Below, in pieces: positions 11,121-24,396 of a DNA stretch of 64,000 bases. Under the pieces are notes generated by a model. It made no database searches. It was given only the letters and a program-made list of their open reading frames with translations, and was not told the origin of the DNA. Every line of letters starts with the position of its first letter. The stretch's first letter is position 1. The stretch comes from Isoetes taiwanensis. Lineage: Eukaryota; Streptophyta; Lycopodiopsida; Isoetales; Isoetaceae. A program made the position numbers and the translations under genes. The stretch spans positions 4,082,829 through 4,146,828 of the forward strand of contig JAJEKV010000041.1 of assembly GCA_021234155.1 (NCBI GenBank), given 5' to 3'.

Positions 11121-12494
11121 TGAGATTAAGCAAACAGATCGCAAGCCATAAGATGAATATCCTTCTCAGGCATGTTCTCCGCTAATTTTAGATAATCGTG
11201 ATACTTTGATTATACCCAAGCTCGTCCAAGTGCATACATTCAACTTGATTGATAGTTCATCGCACCAATACCAATAGAAATTCAACAGTCACATTACCAA
11301 AAAAAATAAAAATAAAAAATAAAAAATAAAAAATCAACAGCCAATTACACAAACATCAACAAAAATTAACAATCTCATCAATCAATACTCATAAGAATAG
11401 AATAGAATGGAATTTTTAACGTCCATGAAGACCAAGATGTCATAAACATTTGACAATATGATTAATTTGTGGTTCATATTCAAATACGGAAAAATAACTT
11501 TGAGATGGTCAAAGTCAGAGACAAGTTTGAAACAAATTGATGTAGGAATATCGGAAGAAAAAACTATGTTTTGTGTAATTCCCTAAGATATGGCAGATGA
11601 AAATTGTTTGCATGTTTGTTGTCTTCAAGATTGTCTTGGACCTATTCTAAACATATATAAGGCAGTTGGGTTTTTTGTTTGAACCTATTTTTTCGCCAGA
11701 AAAAGATGTGAGCATGCCACATGTCCTTGAAAAAAAAGCATAAATGAAAATTAAATAGATAATGGCGACAGGCTTTCTTGCTTCCGAAGCAACCCCAGCT
11801 CTACTCTATGCATTTGCCGGAGACTTTGTAGCGGCAATGGCAAATCCGTCTCGGTTATGCCATTTAAGCAGCCAGTATCAGGCTCCGTCTTCCATTTCTC
11901 CTTCTTCAGGACCTTATGTGAAGCGGCCAGTTTCAGACTGCAATCCAGGGCCTAGCTTCAACTAACAAATCATCTTTCATGTATTCAATCGGTGACCAGG
12001 CAAGGCACAGCTCTGTAGTAATTTTAAAGAAGACTTTTTTAAATCGGATTTCCGGATTCCAAAATCGAGCTCCCCGTTGGCCAACAAGGGTTTTGCCTGG
12101 CAATCCCTTTCTTTTTTGCTCCCAATCGGTCTTCCAGACTCTGGATTCTCGTTTTTCAGACTCTATCTGCAGCTGCGGCTTTTGGGTTCTGTTCTATTCG
12201 AAGAATACCTTCTTTTCTGGCCTTGATTCCGTTGTTCCCTCGGTCTTCAAGAAGTTGGATTCGTGTTTCTTCTGATTCAACAGCAGAGGTTTCTGGGTTC
12301 TGTTTGAGTCCGAAGAAGAGCGCCATTTCCGGCCTTGATTCCTCTGTGTTGGGTTATGATATTGGGTTTTGAAGGATTTGAAGCATAGCTTGATTTGCTT
12401 TGTCAGTCTGCGGGGTTGGGGCTAAAATCTGCTCTGCCGCTCTGTTTTTCTGCGGCTTTTCGTGAATTTTCGGGTCAATTTCCAGTTTTTGCTC
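11121..12494. other. Intergenic DNA; possible promoter/5' UTR of the broken exon at 12495
   Basis: No confident gene. 11390-11434 (GAATAGAATAGAATGG then AATTTTTAACGTCCATGAAG) is another copy of the microsatellite-linked end motif. A 67-codon frame at 11762-11965 matches no family I know. The sequence becomes T/C-rich and exon-like from about 12060 to 12490, as a leader would be. Confidence 0.4.
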
Positions 12495-12725
12495 ATGGAT
12501 AAGGCCGGACTTTCATCCCTTCTGCTCGAAACTGCTCCATCTAAGATCATTACTGTGGTAAAGCAGTCGCCCAGTAAATTGGACTCCATAACCGAAGAAG
12601 GAGCTACTCCATAGCCGAAGAAGGAGCTACTTCTGTTTACGATTTTGAAGATCTACCATCATCAGCAGACAATAGCCCTAACATCAAAGCTAATCTGATT
12701 TGGGCTTCCAATCTTTCGTCTTCGG
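12495..12725 (+). pseudogene. Probable first coding exon broken by a 23-bp duplication
   Basis: ATG at 12495 opens a frame starting MDKAGLSSLLLETAPSKIIT and continuing through KQSPSKLDSITEEGAT to a TAG. The cause is a perfect-but-one 23-bp tandem duplication (12586-12608 and 12609-12631, CCATA.CCGAAGAAGGAGCT). After the second copy the frame continues as EEGATSVYDFEDLPSSAD up to a candidate donor (TCTTCGG|GTAATC, 12725/12726). With one unit the exon would be open throughout. I do not recognise the protein. The Ser/Pro-rich acidic start could suit a nuclear regulator, but that is a guess. A possible next exon ends at 12995 (TTCTAT|GTAAGT), but no conserved domain follows. Confidence 0.4.
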
Positions 12726-15700
12726 GTAATCAATCCAGATTTTCGGCCTTATTTCATATGAAAATGTTTTGAATATGATGAATATAGTTTGATTTGAGCT
12801 CTCACTGCAGCTGGGATCAATCTTGCGTGTAGTTTCTTGTGAATGTCAAAGCAACCAGGGTTTTAAGTTCTTTTCCTTAAGTATGCTGTGATCTGGAGAA
12901 CATTGTGCTTTTTCTTCTTTATTCTAGAGGCTAATCAGGCGAGCTGTTGGCGCAGATTTTAGAACTTCAAATGCATGGGATTAAGTCGTTCTATGTAAGT
13001 TTGTCCTCCTTTCACTCATAATCTGGCAGAATTTGTACATTTTATTTTTTAGATTAATGTTGGTTTTTAGATGCTTCCATGCTCTGGAGTTTTTCAGAAT
13101 AAATGTGAAACCCAAGTTAGAGGTATCTACGATTCTACGCTTTTGCCAAACTGCTTATCCTTCGCCCAGATCCACTTTAGAGATTTGCATGTTTTATGGC
13201 AGTTCTTCTCTATATTAGGGTAATAATACTGCATCTCAGGGCTCAAATTGGTGAATGGCCGAGTTGTTGTTCCACTGGTTTTGTTAAGCGAAAGCAAGGT
13301 AAGAGCTAAAGTGATTTAGCCTTTCAATCTGTGGTTCCAATGCTATTAAACACATAAATGAACATGCCTTTAAAGGCAGTGCTCACACATAGTCTGGAAT
13401 TATGATGCAGCAATCAGAGATTGTAAGAAAGCATTTAATGTCAACCTTCATATAGCCATTTGGGTATATTGTATGATGCACAATAGACTGCACATCTGCC
13501 AAAAAGTGTCACGTTATAAGATTTTGGATTCTGGTTATAGTCTTTTCATGTGTTATTCCTGTTCTGGTGGCTGTGCAATATGGTGCCTGTATGCACAATA
13601 AACAAGGTTCCTTGGGTGTGTTGAAGCTGTATGTTGTTTTTAATTGTCTCCAAATATGGAGGAACTGGTTACAGCTACTCTCGTAATGGAAAAGGAAAAC
13701 TTTAAGAGAAAAACTCTCATTTTTTTTGCAGCATTGGAGCTGGCACTAACAAATAGTGCTGCTAAAGAGAGGATGTCGGTAGACTATTGCATGGGAATTT
13801 TATATGGATAATAGTAATGGAAGGCATTCATCCAGGCATCCCATGATTTAAGGCATGGTTCATTCAAGACAAAGTGACTATGTCGAATTACAAACATATC
13901 CACATAATGGAGAGTTATAGTATCGTCGTATTAATTTGTGTGGTCTTGCCTGTAGATAAACATCCCAAACATTCGTTACTGGATACAAAATCCACTAGTG
14001 TTGTTTACGAAATTTGTAACGATGGGATAGAATCAAACTTCTACCACTAAGTTGAAGTACACCAAGTTGGGGTGCATATTATCCAACCATTATTTCATCC
14101 TGGCCTATTTCTTATGTTGCTTTATTGGCTCCGCGTTCAATTTTAGAGCCGCTCAGATCATGTATATTGGGCAAGACAAAGATATAGCTACAAATTTTAG
14201 GCAAGTTTGGACAAGTCTGGGCAAAACTCGTCAATGGCAGGGAACTAAAAACACACACGCATGAAACAAATCAACTTCGAGTTACCCGAGAAAGGACGTA
14301 TTTCATGGGTGCTTCTTATAGATGGTTAAGGTAATGTTTAGGATTTGGTCAATTGACTCAGAAACTAGGATTCGGGTTCTATTTCTCAAAAGCTCTTATT
14401 CTGATATTCTGTTTAGTGTGTTATACCCTTTTTCCTACTCCCTGTAAATGCCATTTATTGCTCAGAGCTCTATAGCTTTTCTTAGAGCATTTGGGGAAGA
14501 GGTAATAGGGAGCTCCCAACAGTCCTTCCCTTCCATGTTTTGCGATGTTGTGGAAGTGGCCTACAAGGTTGGAAATTTTTTTCATCGCATTGATAAGATT
14601 TTTGTTGCCTTTCAAAGTTGAATGCATCCTACGGGTTTAATTTGGATATAATGTATCATCAGGATTCTGTTAATAATCTGTACTAAAACTGTATTTTTTC
14701 TTTCAAGTGTTAGGATTTTAAAAACATATTATATTCTATTCTTTGCAAAATAGTTTTGAATTTGTTCATGTTCAATATGTCGTGGCAGACCCTTTGAATA
14801 TGAGTTCACATTCATTTTCCACGTACCAAAATCTCGTTATTGGCAAGGGGATTTAGTTATTTTTAAGCATTCTTATTGCACTTTAAATGCATACCATTTT
14901 GTGATGTTATTACTTTAACTGGTAGGAACATGCAGAAGTTCTTATCACAGGTTGGAGATTTTAACTGACAACGGATATACTCTATATTTTCACTTTGTCC
15001 ATTTCAATTTTAGTGAATAAGAATAACCGAGTCTTTTTGCGTGCATTAGAAATGCGGGTAACAATATGCCTCTCATTTGCTATCAATAAATGCCATGTGT
15101 CAATGACAGGTTCAGGAAACAGATGCTTTTGTTTTGGTCTTAGTTATAGAATGAAATTACTCCATAGGTACTGAATAAAGTTGAATAAAGTTCTGGATCC
15201 ACGTTTAGAATTTCCAATCCCAATACGAAGAAAGTTGGGCTTTCTTTCTATTCTAATTAATCGAATTAAATTGCTCCATAGCTATTAGATATATAGTTCT
15301 CCCTAAATATTGTTTACTTGTGTTTTGTTTTACCTAATCCTAAAGTAAATGATGACCAGTTCGCTCCTTTCCTGTCTCCTTTGTGTATACTTTTCTGTTA
15401 TTTGGGTTTCTTATCATCGAATGGTAAGGAGGAGCAGATAATTTAGGCATAGCAGCATATTGGTTTCATTTTTATGTTTCAATAAGCAGCATTCAATCTC
15501 TCTCAGTTTCTATTCTTTTCTATAAGCATATTACCTTGTTCATTCTCTACTTTGTGATGCAGAACAATCTGCATTTTAGAAGCATCAGAAGTTATAGGCC
15601 AGTAATGATTTGTGCCAGCAAGAAAGCAGCTTTATTAATTGTGCATTCTTACAGTGTCTTCAAGGACTTTGCGACTGCGATCTTACAGTTTCTTCGAGGA

Positions 15701-18351
15701 CTTGTTATATTTGCAAGGAATCTACAATCTCTTCTAGCAGCTGCCTGATTTCGTTTAGCAATTTGCAGGAAATACTAGGGTTTAAATACTTGGGCACCTT
15801 GATCTTTAAAACAATTATCAATTTTAATGCATATGCTATTTCACATTAAAAAAACCTTTGATGTTTTGACATACGAACTTGCATCAATTTGCTTGATAGA
15901 ATTGCATATAGATTACATCTTGCTACTCTAAAACAAATAATTGGATGTTTAATAAGCCTTTCTTAACACTAGAGTCATCACATGATGTATCAGAAAAGGT
16001 GCAGTTGTACGGTTTGCTTTAAAATTCATATAAAATCAAAGGTTCAATAATCAGTCAAACCCTTCTTAAATGTTACTATATGGCAGTTATGTTGCATGGG
16101 AAAAATACCTAAAAATCTATTGATCCTTGATTATGAGAGTTATGCTTAGGTAAAGGCAAAGGGGTTAAGTCTGTTTTGCTTCATGTTTAGATAGTGTAAA
16201 ACTGTCTCAGTTAGCAGATTTTTATTATTATTTTTATTATTTTTGTATTTTTCTTCACGAGTTACAGAGTAAGATACAAAAAATTGCACCTCAATCCGAG
16301 GTCTGAAAAGGAAGATAGAGTTGTTTGAACATGACAGGGTCAAAACTGTTGTTTGTCTTCTGTGAATCAATACTGGTTTCCAGAAAGATGTTCCCAAATC
16401 AAATCTTTAACTTTTGTAGGGAAATGAATTTAGATCTGCTTTATCTAAGAAAAATGTCCATTAGCCTTAATGATGAAATTTTGATTTTCTTTTATTTTTT
16501 CATTTACAAGTGACTGATAACTTATGTCTATATAGGAATAAAATGATTCAAAGTCATCCTCCAAAAAATCATATTATGAAAGATTACCATGATATGGAAT
16601 CACCGCAAAAATAAACATGTAAAAAAAGTAAAACGTTTGTTCACAAGAAATCAAGAAAGGTTTGTATACCTGAGACCATTACTGGTCCACCTTCTTTTTA
16701 AAATTAAGAACTCGCTCATGTTAATCAATTTCAGTTTCAATTGCGGGATATAAGCACCTCATAAACTACTCCATTCATTAAAAAAATCAATGCTCATGAT
16801 CTTGAGGTTATAGAGTAAACTTTCTAGTGTCCATTCTAAGGTATCTGTTAGATTACGTGTTCCATGGATTTCATAAAGCTATGCATTGAATGGTGAACTC
16901 AAAATTTGTATGTTCAAACTTCTCAAGTTGTGGAAGCAATGCAACAGAATGAAGACCAAATATAAAAAGTTGTTGATGGTCCACATAGCTGATGATCATT
17001 CAAAAAACCAGAACATCCTCACGTAATTGGTTTTAAACTCGCCTTAAGAATATATAAATTCTATGCATAGTATCCTATTTGATAAAATTAGTTGATTGCT
17101 AGAATTGCATTATTTAATGGTAATGTTGAAGTACAAGCAATTGAACCTATATGAATCTCCACTCACCCTTCTAAAAATTATGTTAGAGGACATAGAAAAT
17201 CACCATGTCATTAAATAAGTGACAAATAAACAATAAATAGAATTGGTAATGATAATTAGAGAGATTTACTTCTATACTCAATCCATCTAATTGTGGACCA
17301 TAACGATCCATGTCCATTTATATTCAAGTCTTACATATAGTAGTATATTATGTTTCATCAAATTGGAGGTCTATGTTGCCGATGCTTAAATCCATAAAAA
17401 TCACAGTCTATCATGAAAGACAAGCTAAAATTACTATTATTATGCCTAAAATAGGAACTCATAAGTAGCAAACATGTGTCCTAAGTTTATGATAGTAAAA
17501 AAATAAGAAGATTTCATTGTCTACTTTGCATTAAGATGATACAAACGATATTTTAAACTTCTACCACATGTTTCATCAATCATGAATTGAAAAGGAATGT
17601 TATCTTGCTTTAAAAATCTATTCTATTCTATTCTTGCTTTAAAATATAGCAAGCCTAAGTACAAACTAGAAATGGTCTGTGTCTATTTTAAATAAAATCT
17701 TCTACATAATATGTTACTTCTAGCATGAAATTCAAGGCCTATGTTGCCAAGTAAGGCTCACATTCATAAACAAAATTGCCTATCATAAAAGATAAGTTTT
17801 TTGTACTATTACCTTAACTAAACTCAATTTTGTGTACTGGCAACCACTTCTAAATATTAAAGAATACATGGTTATTTTCCATATTTAACTTGATAAAATT
17901 CTTTATTATGTAGATATAAGTGGAATATTTGGAGTGCATCATTTATTGCTCTTAGAAAGCTTATATATGAGTTTTATTGAACCATTTCAGTTTTATTTTT
18001 GTCCTGGATTCTGTGTTGAATCTCTTTCATGAAAATTGAGATCAACATGACTTATGGACACTTCAAAAAATTGTTGAATTATAGCTCTTAGAGTTGAAAA
18101 CTTATGGCCACAAGTCTTCCGTCAAAACTTGTTATAGTGAAGGAGAAACAATTCACAACCTCAAACAACTTTTTTGAGCTAGATATGGTTTGACGACTTC
18201 ATACAATGTCATCTAATAGTAGGAAAACATGGAAACATGCAAATCAACATGTTTTATCATAAAACATCAATTACTTTCAACTTTAGAAATATTTGGACCT
18301 CTTTATGCTAGAAAGTTTAGAGAATGCAGTTCTGGCCTGGCGTAGAAACTG
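12726..18351. other. Long non-coding stretch (intergenic or intronic)
   Basis: No domain, RNA gene or complete transposon recognised. Small splice-like signals occur (donor at 12996, an AG at about 15561 before AACAATCTGCATTTTAGAAG) that could belong to a gene starting at 12495, but the frames they open are short. AT-rich throughout. Confidence 0.4.
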
Positions 18352-18636
18352 GTGAATTTTTTGAGGTTTGGGCAATCACCACAACATATCAGTAAATCTA
18401 TTGGTCATGAAATTTGCCATGGCCATAAAGAATCGAGTGAAGATTTCAAAAGTGGTGGTATCTTATTGTTGCCCCCAAAGGGCAACATACTGATTGTTGG
18501 TTTATGTATTGAAGTTAGGAAGACTAAGTCAAAGAAGAGCTTGGTAGTCAACATTGATGTAGAGGTCAAAGAATATTTATCCTCAAGGTCAACACAAATA
18601 TTCAAGGTCGACTTCCATGGAAGGTACTCCATTTGA
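18352..18636 (+). other. Unrecognised 94-codon open frame
   Basis: This is an open frame of 94 codons in AT-rich DNA, starting with MNFLRFGQSPQHISKSIGHE. I recognise no family, signal peptide or membrane segment. A reverse-strand frame of similar length overlaps it, as expected by chance. It could be a decayed transposon fragment. I do not claim it as a gene. Confidence 0.2.
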
Positions 18637-21600
18637 GGTCAAAGATAGTCAAAAGATGTTTTATAAGATTCTAGGTTAAGAAGATTGGAAGATACTTTTT
18701 GAAGATTGGAAGTTAAAGTTTGGAAGACCCCATGGTGATCTAGGATTTTTTGCCTCAATTTATTCCCATTTCCATCCTGCTATGCTTTGCCCCATTTTTG
18801 CTTTGATTCATCAATTCTTCCTCTCTTATCTTGCCATAAGATCATTTCCATCCCATATTTTCACCACATTTTTGGCCTTTGCCTTTGAAAAACAAATCCT
18901 ACTATGGAGTATTAGAATCCTAGGTGAATAACTTGGGTACCATTTGGGTAGCTAGGAGGCGGGAAAGAAAGATTCGGGAGGAATTTAAGGCAGAAATTGA
19001 GGTATCTGGCCGATTTGAATGATATTTCTAATTTTAGGATTCATCGAGAGAATCTCGCGAGCATCTTTCGAGTATATTTTGAGATTCTGGCCTTTAAAAA
19101 ATCAATTTTCAATGGTTTAAATGAAAAAATCAAACCTTAGAGTTTTTGGACAAACCCATAATTGATGCCTAAGATTCTGGATTCACAAAATTTTGAAAAT
19201 AAATTTGGGGTGATCGACACATAACTTTCTGAAGGCCCAGATGCATCAAACCTCAACAGTGATACGTGCTGAGCATGATCTGAAGACGTTCATGAAGTTT
19301 CTGAGCATTCCACAGTTCGATTTGAGAAAATTGGACTGATTATCCTACTATGATACTATTACATGACCTTTTGAGATCTTCTGATGATTGATTTATGATC
19401 TTATGACTTATATCCACCTTGTATTACCTTTACATCAATGAAAATTGCCTGCCAAGTGTTGAAAGATTTGACTGTCATGTTTTCTTAATATTTTTGCCAT
19501 GCAAACAGTTTTACAGTAAGATATCCAGCAATCCATTTTTGCATATGACCAGTTGCCCCTCATTTCCAACTATATTTGCACCTGTGTGCACAAAAAGTTC
19601 GAGGAAAAACCACTCCAAACTCAAGTTATAATTTTTTACATTCTGTCTGATATGATTTTAGACTGTTATTCATAAAACAGTGCCAAAAAAATATTTTTAG
19701 TGATCCAAAATAGGATTTGATTGTTTGCCTCTCCTTGAGACCTAAGCATCACCTTGGTTTTGAAATTTCTCAAAAATTCCCCCTGCAACTCAAGTTCCAA
19801 AATTCTGAGATCTGTCTGTGGTTTTGACTGGTATTGACCAAAAATTGACTCAACTCTGAGTTTGAATATCTCACAGATTTGAGCTCAGACTCAGTCAAGA
19901 TTTTCTCCACTGCATGCCTATAACTTTTCTACACCAGTCACAATCATTTGATCTCAGGAATCAACTCATCTATGCCAACTACATTGATTTGAGTGAGGAC
20001 CCCTTATTTCTGAATTGGGAAGGCGAACATTTGATATTTGAGCTTTTTCTTTAAAAAATTCTTGTATAGACTGATCACCTTAAGTGATCTGGAGGTTCTA
20101 ACCTCAACTTGAGCATAATTTCAAGTTGGCTTATTGTGTTTGACTCTCTAGCCAGGTTGAGGGTCAACACTTATGAAATAGAAATTTATCTTGTTAGATA
20201 CATGGGTTTAAGTGGCAGAGGGTATGCTGGACCAATTCTGGTGGATGAACCCAGAATAGTTCCAGTAACAACTCTAGTGTTAATTTGTTATAGAAACCAA
20301 TAATGATTCTATGTAACAAAATATTGATTATGTGATGGAGAAACTCATAATAGTTATTTATTCATAGTGGCAATGATTTCAAAACCGGATGTGCCTTATT
20401 ATATTTACTAAGCAAATAATATATTGGCCAAAGCACTATCGATTTGTCCCAATAAAGATGCAAACCCTTACTATCTTGATGGCAGACAATTACCATTTAG
20501 ATATAATAATTTGGCACATTTCCTCGTATGGACGAATATTGATTCCTACAAATTTAAGTAGATAACTTCATTTGAAAACACAAACAAATTAAAATCAAAT
20601 CCATTAGTGGTTTATCATCTACAATTTTCTTAAAAGTAGTAATAAATCACTATTATCAACCAAACAAACAAACTAATAAATAACAGTGGTAAGAAACTAG
20701 AACAATAAACTAGAACTAGAACTATTATCAGCCAAACAAGCGAACCACCATAATAACAGTGGTAAGAAACTAGAACAATAAACTATAAATAAGAACCATA
20801 TATGTAACTAGTAGTGGTTACTCAACACATTAACCCACAAAGTAACATTATTTTATTATGGTGGTTTTATGTGAAAACTGTTGCAAAAAAATGGTAACGG
20901 TTCTTTTTTGGGAGGCTCTTACACAAAAGCCCTTTCTCTTTACACATCCTCATTCTCTTGATGATCATCATGTAAAATCGATTTGAATTGGCATTTAAGT
21001 AATGTTGTCATCGACGCCGTAAGGTACACCAAGATGTTTTGGAGTCTTGGAGAAAAGGGCGCCTAAAAGCTCATAAAGAGGCCAATTGTTTGCAGTTGCC
21101 CAGTGTTTGAGAGACTTGCTCTTTGACTTTTTTATATTTTAGTTTTAGCGTTTCTATTTTTGCTCTTAACTGCTTGACACTCAAAATCCAATCCACATGC
21201 TCTTTGCAAGTCATTGGCAATCCGCAACCACTGCTTTGAGGATAAAAAGTTTCTATTTGTTGACGAAAAAATAATTATTGTAAAGCTTTACAAGCGTGAT
21301 TAGTTTTTGTCAAAATTCCAACATTTTTTAGCCTTCTATGATGTAAAACCTTCATTAGGCAGTGCTGCCCTCGATGATCAATCCCAATTTGCAAATCCCA
21401 TAAGCTCCATAGACTTCTTGCGGAAATTAAAAAACGATCTATCTATCCAATGTTGTTAAAAAATCTGTTTTTTATTTTTAAAGTATTTCTATAAAAATCC
21501 TCACCTTTTTTAAAGGATTTTTATGATTTGGTATGGCCAAAAAATAAAAATAAACAACAAAATTGCACATTCTTTGCACTCCTTTATTGGACATATTTGC

Positions 21601-22147
21601 CACTGTTAAATTGCTCATTTTTTCTACAAGTTACAATACGTAGCATGCCAACAAGTGAATCGGAAGCTTATGCTTCTATTAGAAATTATTAAGTTCAAGT
21701 ACAAAGATATCACAGTTGCTTTGCCATGCAACTGTTATGAAAGTTCAGAAAAACATTATTATAGAGGTTAAGAAATATAAGAATTTTATATACAAGTATA
21801 AATAAATTCAAGAATATCATGTATTTGGATTAAAAAAAAAATCAAAATCTAAGGATCTTTAAGGATTTTAAAGAGTTTTAACGTATTTTATATGAAATAC
21901 GTTTTTAAAGATTTTTTTTTTTAAATTTTAAAAATCTACAAAAAAACTTAAAAAATATTTTATAAACATACGAATTTTAACGTACTTAACAACATTGTAT
22001 CTATCCATCTATCTATTAAAAAATGAACTTTATTTATATTGTAGAACTAATCTCAAACTTAAGAAGGATAAAGAGTAAATATCAATATTTTTGTTTATGT
22101 TTCTAACAATTGGCCTCCGATTACATCGTCTTTACATTGTGCAAATT
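18637..22147. other. AT-rich intergenic DNA
   Basis: No gene recognised. It holds a 72-bp tandem duplication (20649-20790), long A/T runs and a palindrome around 21881-21903 (ACGTATTTTATATGAAATACGT). The last bases form the AT-rich target of the LINE insertion. Confidence 0.5.
20649..20790. repeat. 72-bp imperfect tandem duplication
   Basis: ACTATTATCAACCAAACAAA at 20649 and ACTATTATCAGCCAAACAAG at 20721 start two units that share AATAACAGTGGTAAGAAACT and AGAACAATAAACTA. Confidence 0.8.
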
Positions 22148-22169
22148 ATGAATCGTACATATATATATA
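22148..22169. repeat. Left target-site duplication of the LINE (22 bp)
   Basis: ATGAATCGTACATATATATA plus TA matches 24375-24396 exactly. On the element's minus strand it follows a short poly-A (TTTTTTT at 22174-22180 on the plus strand). Confidence 0.92.
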
Positions 22170-22241
22170 TATATTTTTTTGAAGAATATAAGAATATATT
22201 AAACCACTAGAATGCGATCAAGTACAATGATAAGTGTGATG

Positions 22242-23680
22242 CTAAGAAATGAAGTGCCCATCATGATTCACAATCTGTAGGAATGTCGACCAAATTTCCC
22301 GCTTAACTGCGCCAGACAAACTTGAGACTTGGTAAGCCTGCCACAACTTATGCCTCAAGATCGGAACCAACCGAAAAGGGCTAAGTACTGCATTCTGAAA
22401 GACCTTCGCTCTCCGTCTTTTCCAAATCAACCACAGAAGCCAAGCTCTCGCATAAATGGAACGCCGCTTGCTTGGCCACACCGCCAACCGCTAGGAAAGA
22501 CTCCCAAGAGAATCTTCCGACCGCACGTTGAAGACCCAAAGAGGGCTCTCACCCAGACCAAGCTGCCCCCTACCTCTCGCATAGGACAAAGCAGTGCTCA
22601 ATGGTCTCTCGACGCCTCCCACATAGAGGGCATGTTTCCGCTACCTGAGGCTTGAACCTGTGGACTCGGACATTCACCCTGAGGCTACGGTGCAAGATCT
22701 GCCACAAAAGGGTACGGATTTTAGGAGGAGGCAATGTATTCCACGCCCACTTCCACATGGCGGGCCACTTACTCCCTGGAAGCTTAAGCGACCACTTATC
22801 CGGCGGCAAAGAACGTGTCTCCGCTAGAAGCCCATAAGCCGATGCTACAAACTGAGATGCATCAAGTCCACTATGCGACTTCCAAACGCGATTGACTTGA
22901 GAAGACAACTGCAATGGAATAGCATTAGCAATTCTAGCCCAAGTCCGTATGTCCCACCGCCGAAGGCCAAATCGTTCCCTAAAAAACTCCCACGGCGCCA
23001 GATGACCCTCCCAATACCAGTCACGGATGGATGTCACCCCTGCAGCAATCCATCGACGTTGAGTACCTGGGTGTAGGGAAGAGGCCAAGGGAGATGCAGA
23101 ATCCAAGGGCACCCAGAGAAAGGGCGATGAGGCTACCATACACCTGCTAGGGTCCAATGAAAAGAGAACCTTGACCACGTTCCTGTGCCTTGAGAGACCC
23201 TTAAGAAAAGGCGAAGCATGAGGGAATGGCCGCAAATCCTCAAACAGAGCCCACGGCAACTGAGCCGAAGTGCTGGCTTCCTAAACACAATAGAGTGGCG
23301 GTTAATCGCGGCTAACAGAGCCAAACCTGGGGATTGTTGCTCCTGCAACAACCGCCGGATGAATTTCGACACCAAAGACCTTCAGATGCAACGACACATC
23401 AAGCATACCTAAGCCCCCCGCCTTTTTGGGACGCACACACTTCCACCATGCAACCTTCACTCTAGCCCCCTCCTCATTTCCTCCCCAAACAAAATTGCGA
23501 ATGGTGTCATCCAACTCCTTAACCACACTTTCAAGCGCAAGTATGCGTGGAGGTCGCATAAACATGAGTGCTACTGAGCACCGACTTGGCTATCGAATCC
23601 TACCAGCCATGGTGAGTTTACTTCCCCTCCACCAATTCAGATGCTGCTTAAGATGCTGTAGTGTCTCCGCCCAAATTGGC
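22242..23680 (-). pseudogene. LINE ORF2 C-terminal part (RT thumb, zf-RVT)
   Basis: Read on the minus strand: LNWWRGSKLTMAGRI (RT region 7/thumb), then after a frameshift IAKSVLSST, LDDTIRNFVWGGNEEG, and WWKCVRPKKAGGLGMLD. Further on, KWAWNTLPPPKIRTLLWQIL and CPLCGRRRETIEHCF form the zinc-binding region typical of plant L1 ORF2 (CPLC..E...HCF..C). LLWLIWKRRRAKVF near 22400 is the usual C-terminal block. In the active element this part would follow the polymerase core and help bind RNA. Several stops and frame changes show it is inactive. Confidence 0.9.
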
Positions 23681-24374
23681 GGAGAGGCTTAAGCCAGTAC
23701 TAGTTCACGCCATTAGCCCAGAGCAGTCTGGTTTTCTCCCTCAGCGGAATATTCTTCATAATGTGGCTGCCGCTTTTGAGGGAATGCATTGGGCTCGTGG
23801 GATGAGGCAGCCCCTTGTTTTTCTTAAAATTTGGACTTTGCCAAGGCTTATGACGAAGTCGGTGGCAGATTCTTGGCGGATATGATGCGCCTTTGGGTGT
23901 GGACCTAGTTTCAGGGAAACGGTTATGAAGCTGCACGTGTCTGCTAGGGCGACAGTGTGGTGTCAGGGTGAGACCTCTTCAATCTTCGTTGTGGGCCGAG
24001 GCATTAGGCAGGGATGTCCGTTGGCCCCCTTTCTGTTCACTATAGTGGCAGAAGCTCTTTCACAACTTTTTCAGGTGGCAGTGGCTGACAATGTGGTGCA
24101 AGGTCTCCGCATGGGTGATGGGTCGCAGCAGGTTTGCAGTCAATTTGCGGATGATACATTCCTCTTCCTTCATGCAGATGAGTCCAATCTCCAGGCAGCC
24201 AAGAATATTTTGGATGCCTTTTCTTTAGCTTCAGGGTGCTTGCTTAACTGGTCGAAGTGCTCGGCCATGTGGGTACTGGAGGAACCTCCTCCTGCGTGGC
24301 TGAGTCAGTTTCCCTGGGCTCTTACACCGCCACACACAGCTGCCAAACTGTTAGGCATACCATTTGGCTTGGAC
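23681..24374 (+). pseudogene. LINE ORF2 reverse transcriptase core (inverted piece)
   Basis: Frames in order read SPEQSGFLPQRNILHNVAAA, then after a frameshift LDFAKAYDEV (first catalytic Asp motif), IRQGCPLAPFLFTIVAEAL, FADDTFLFLHAD (the FADD polymerase site), GLLNWSKC-like sequence and LLGIPFGLD. This is the fingers and palm of a plant L1 reverse transcriptase. It begins part-way through the domain because the element is 5'-truncated, and it stops exactly at the target-site duplication. At least two frame breaks, so no enzyme is made. Confidence 0.92.
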
Positions 24375-24396
24375 ATGAATCGTACATATATATATA
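24375..24396. repeat. Right target-site duplication of the LINE (22 bp)
   Basis: Identical to 22148-22169. It directly follows the codons for LLGIPFGLD, which shows where LINE sequence stops. Confidence 0.92.

Larger units (their letters stand above)
22170..24374 (-). mobile_element. L1-type LINE, 5'-truncated with 5' inversion (twin-priming structure)
   Basis: Two pieces of one ORF2 lie head to head. The 3' piece (about 23680 to 22170, minus) carries the RT thumb, the zinc-binding RVT region and the C-terminus, and ends in a short poly-A. The 5' piece (about 23680 to 24374, plus) carries the RT fingers and palm. A 22-bp target-site duplication brackets the whole. The outer edge of the inverted piece ends at LLGIPFGLD, just before where the 3' piece resumes the protein. 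Both pieces have frameshifts, so the copy is dead. Confidence 0.92.
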
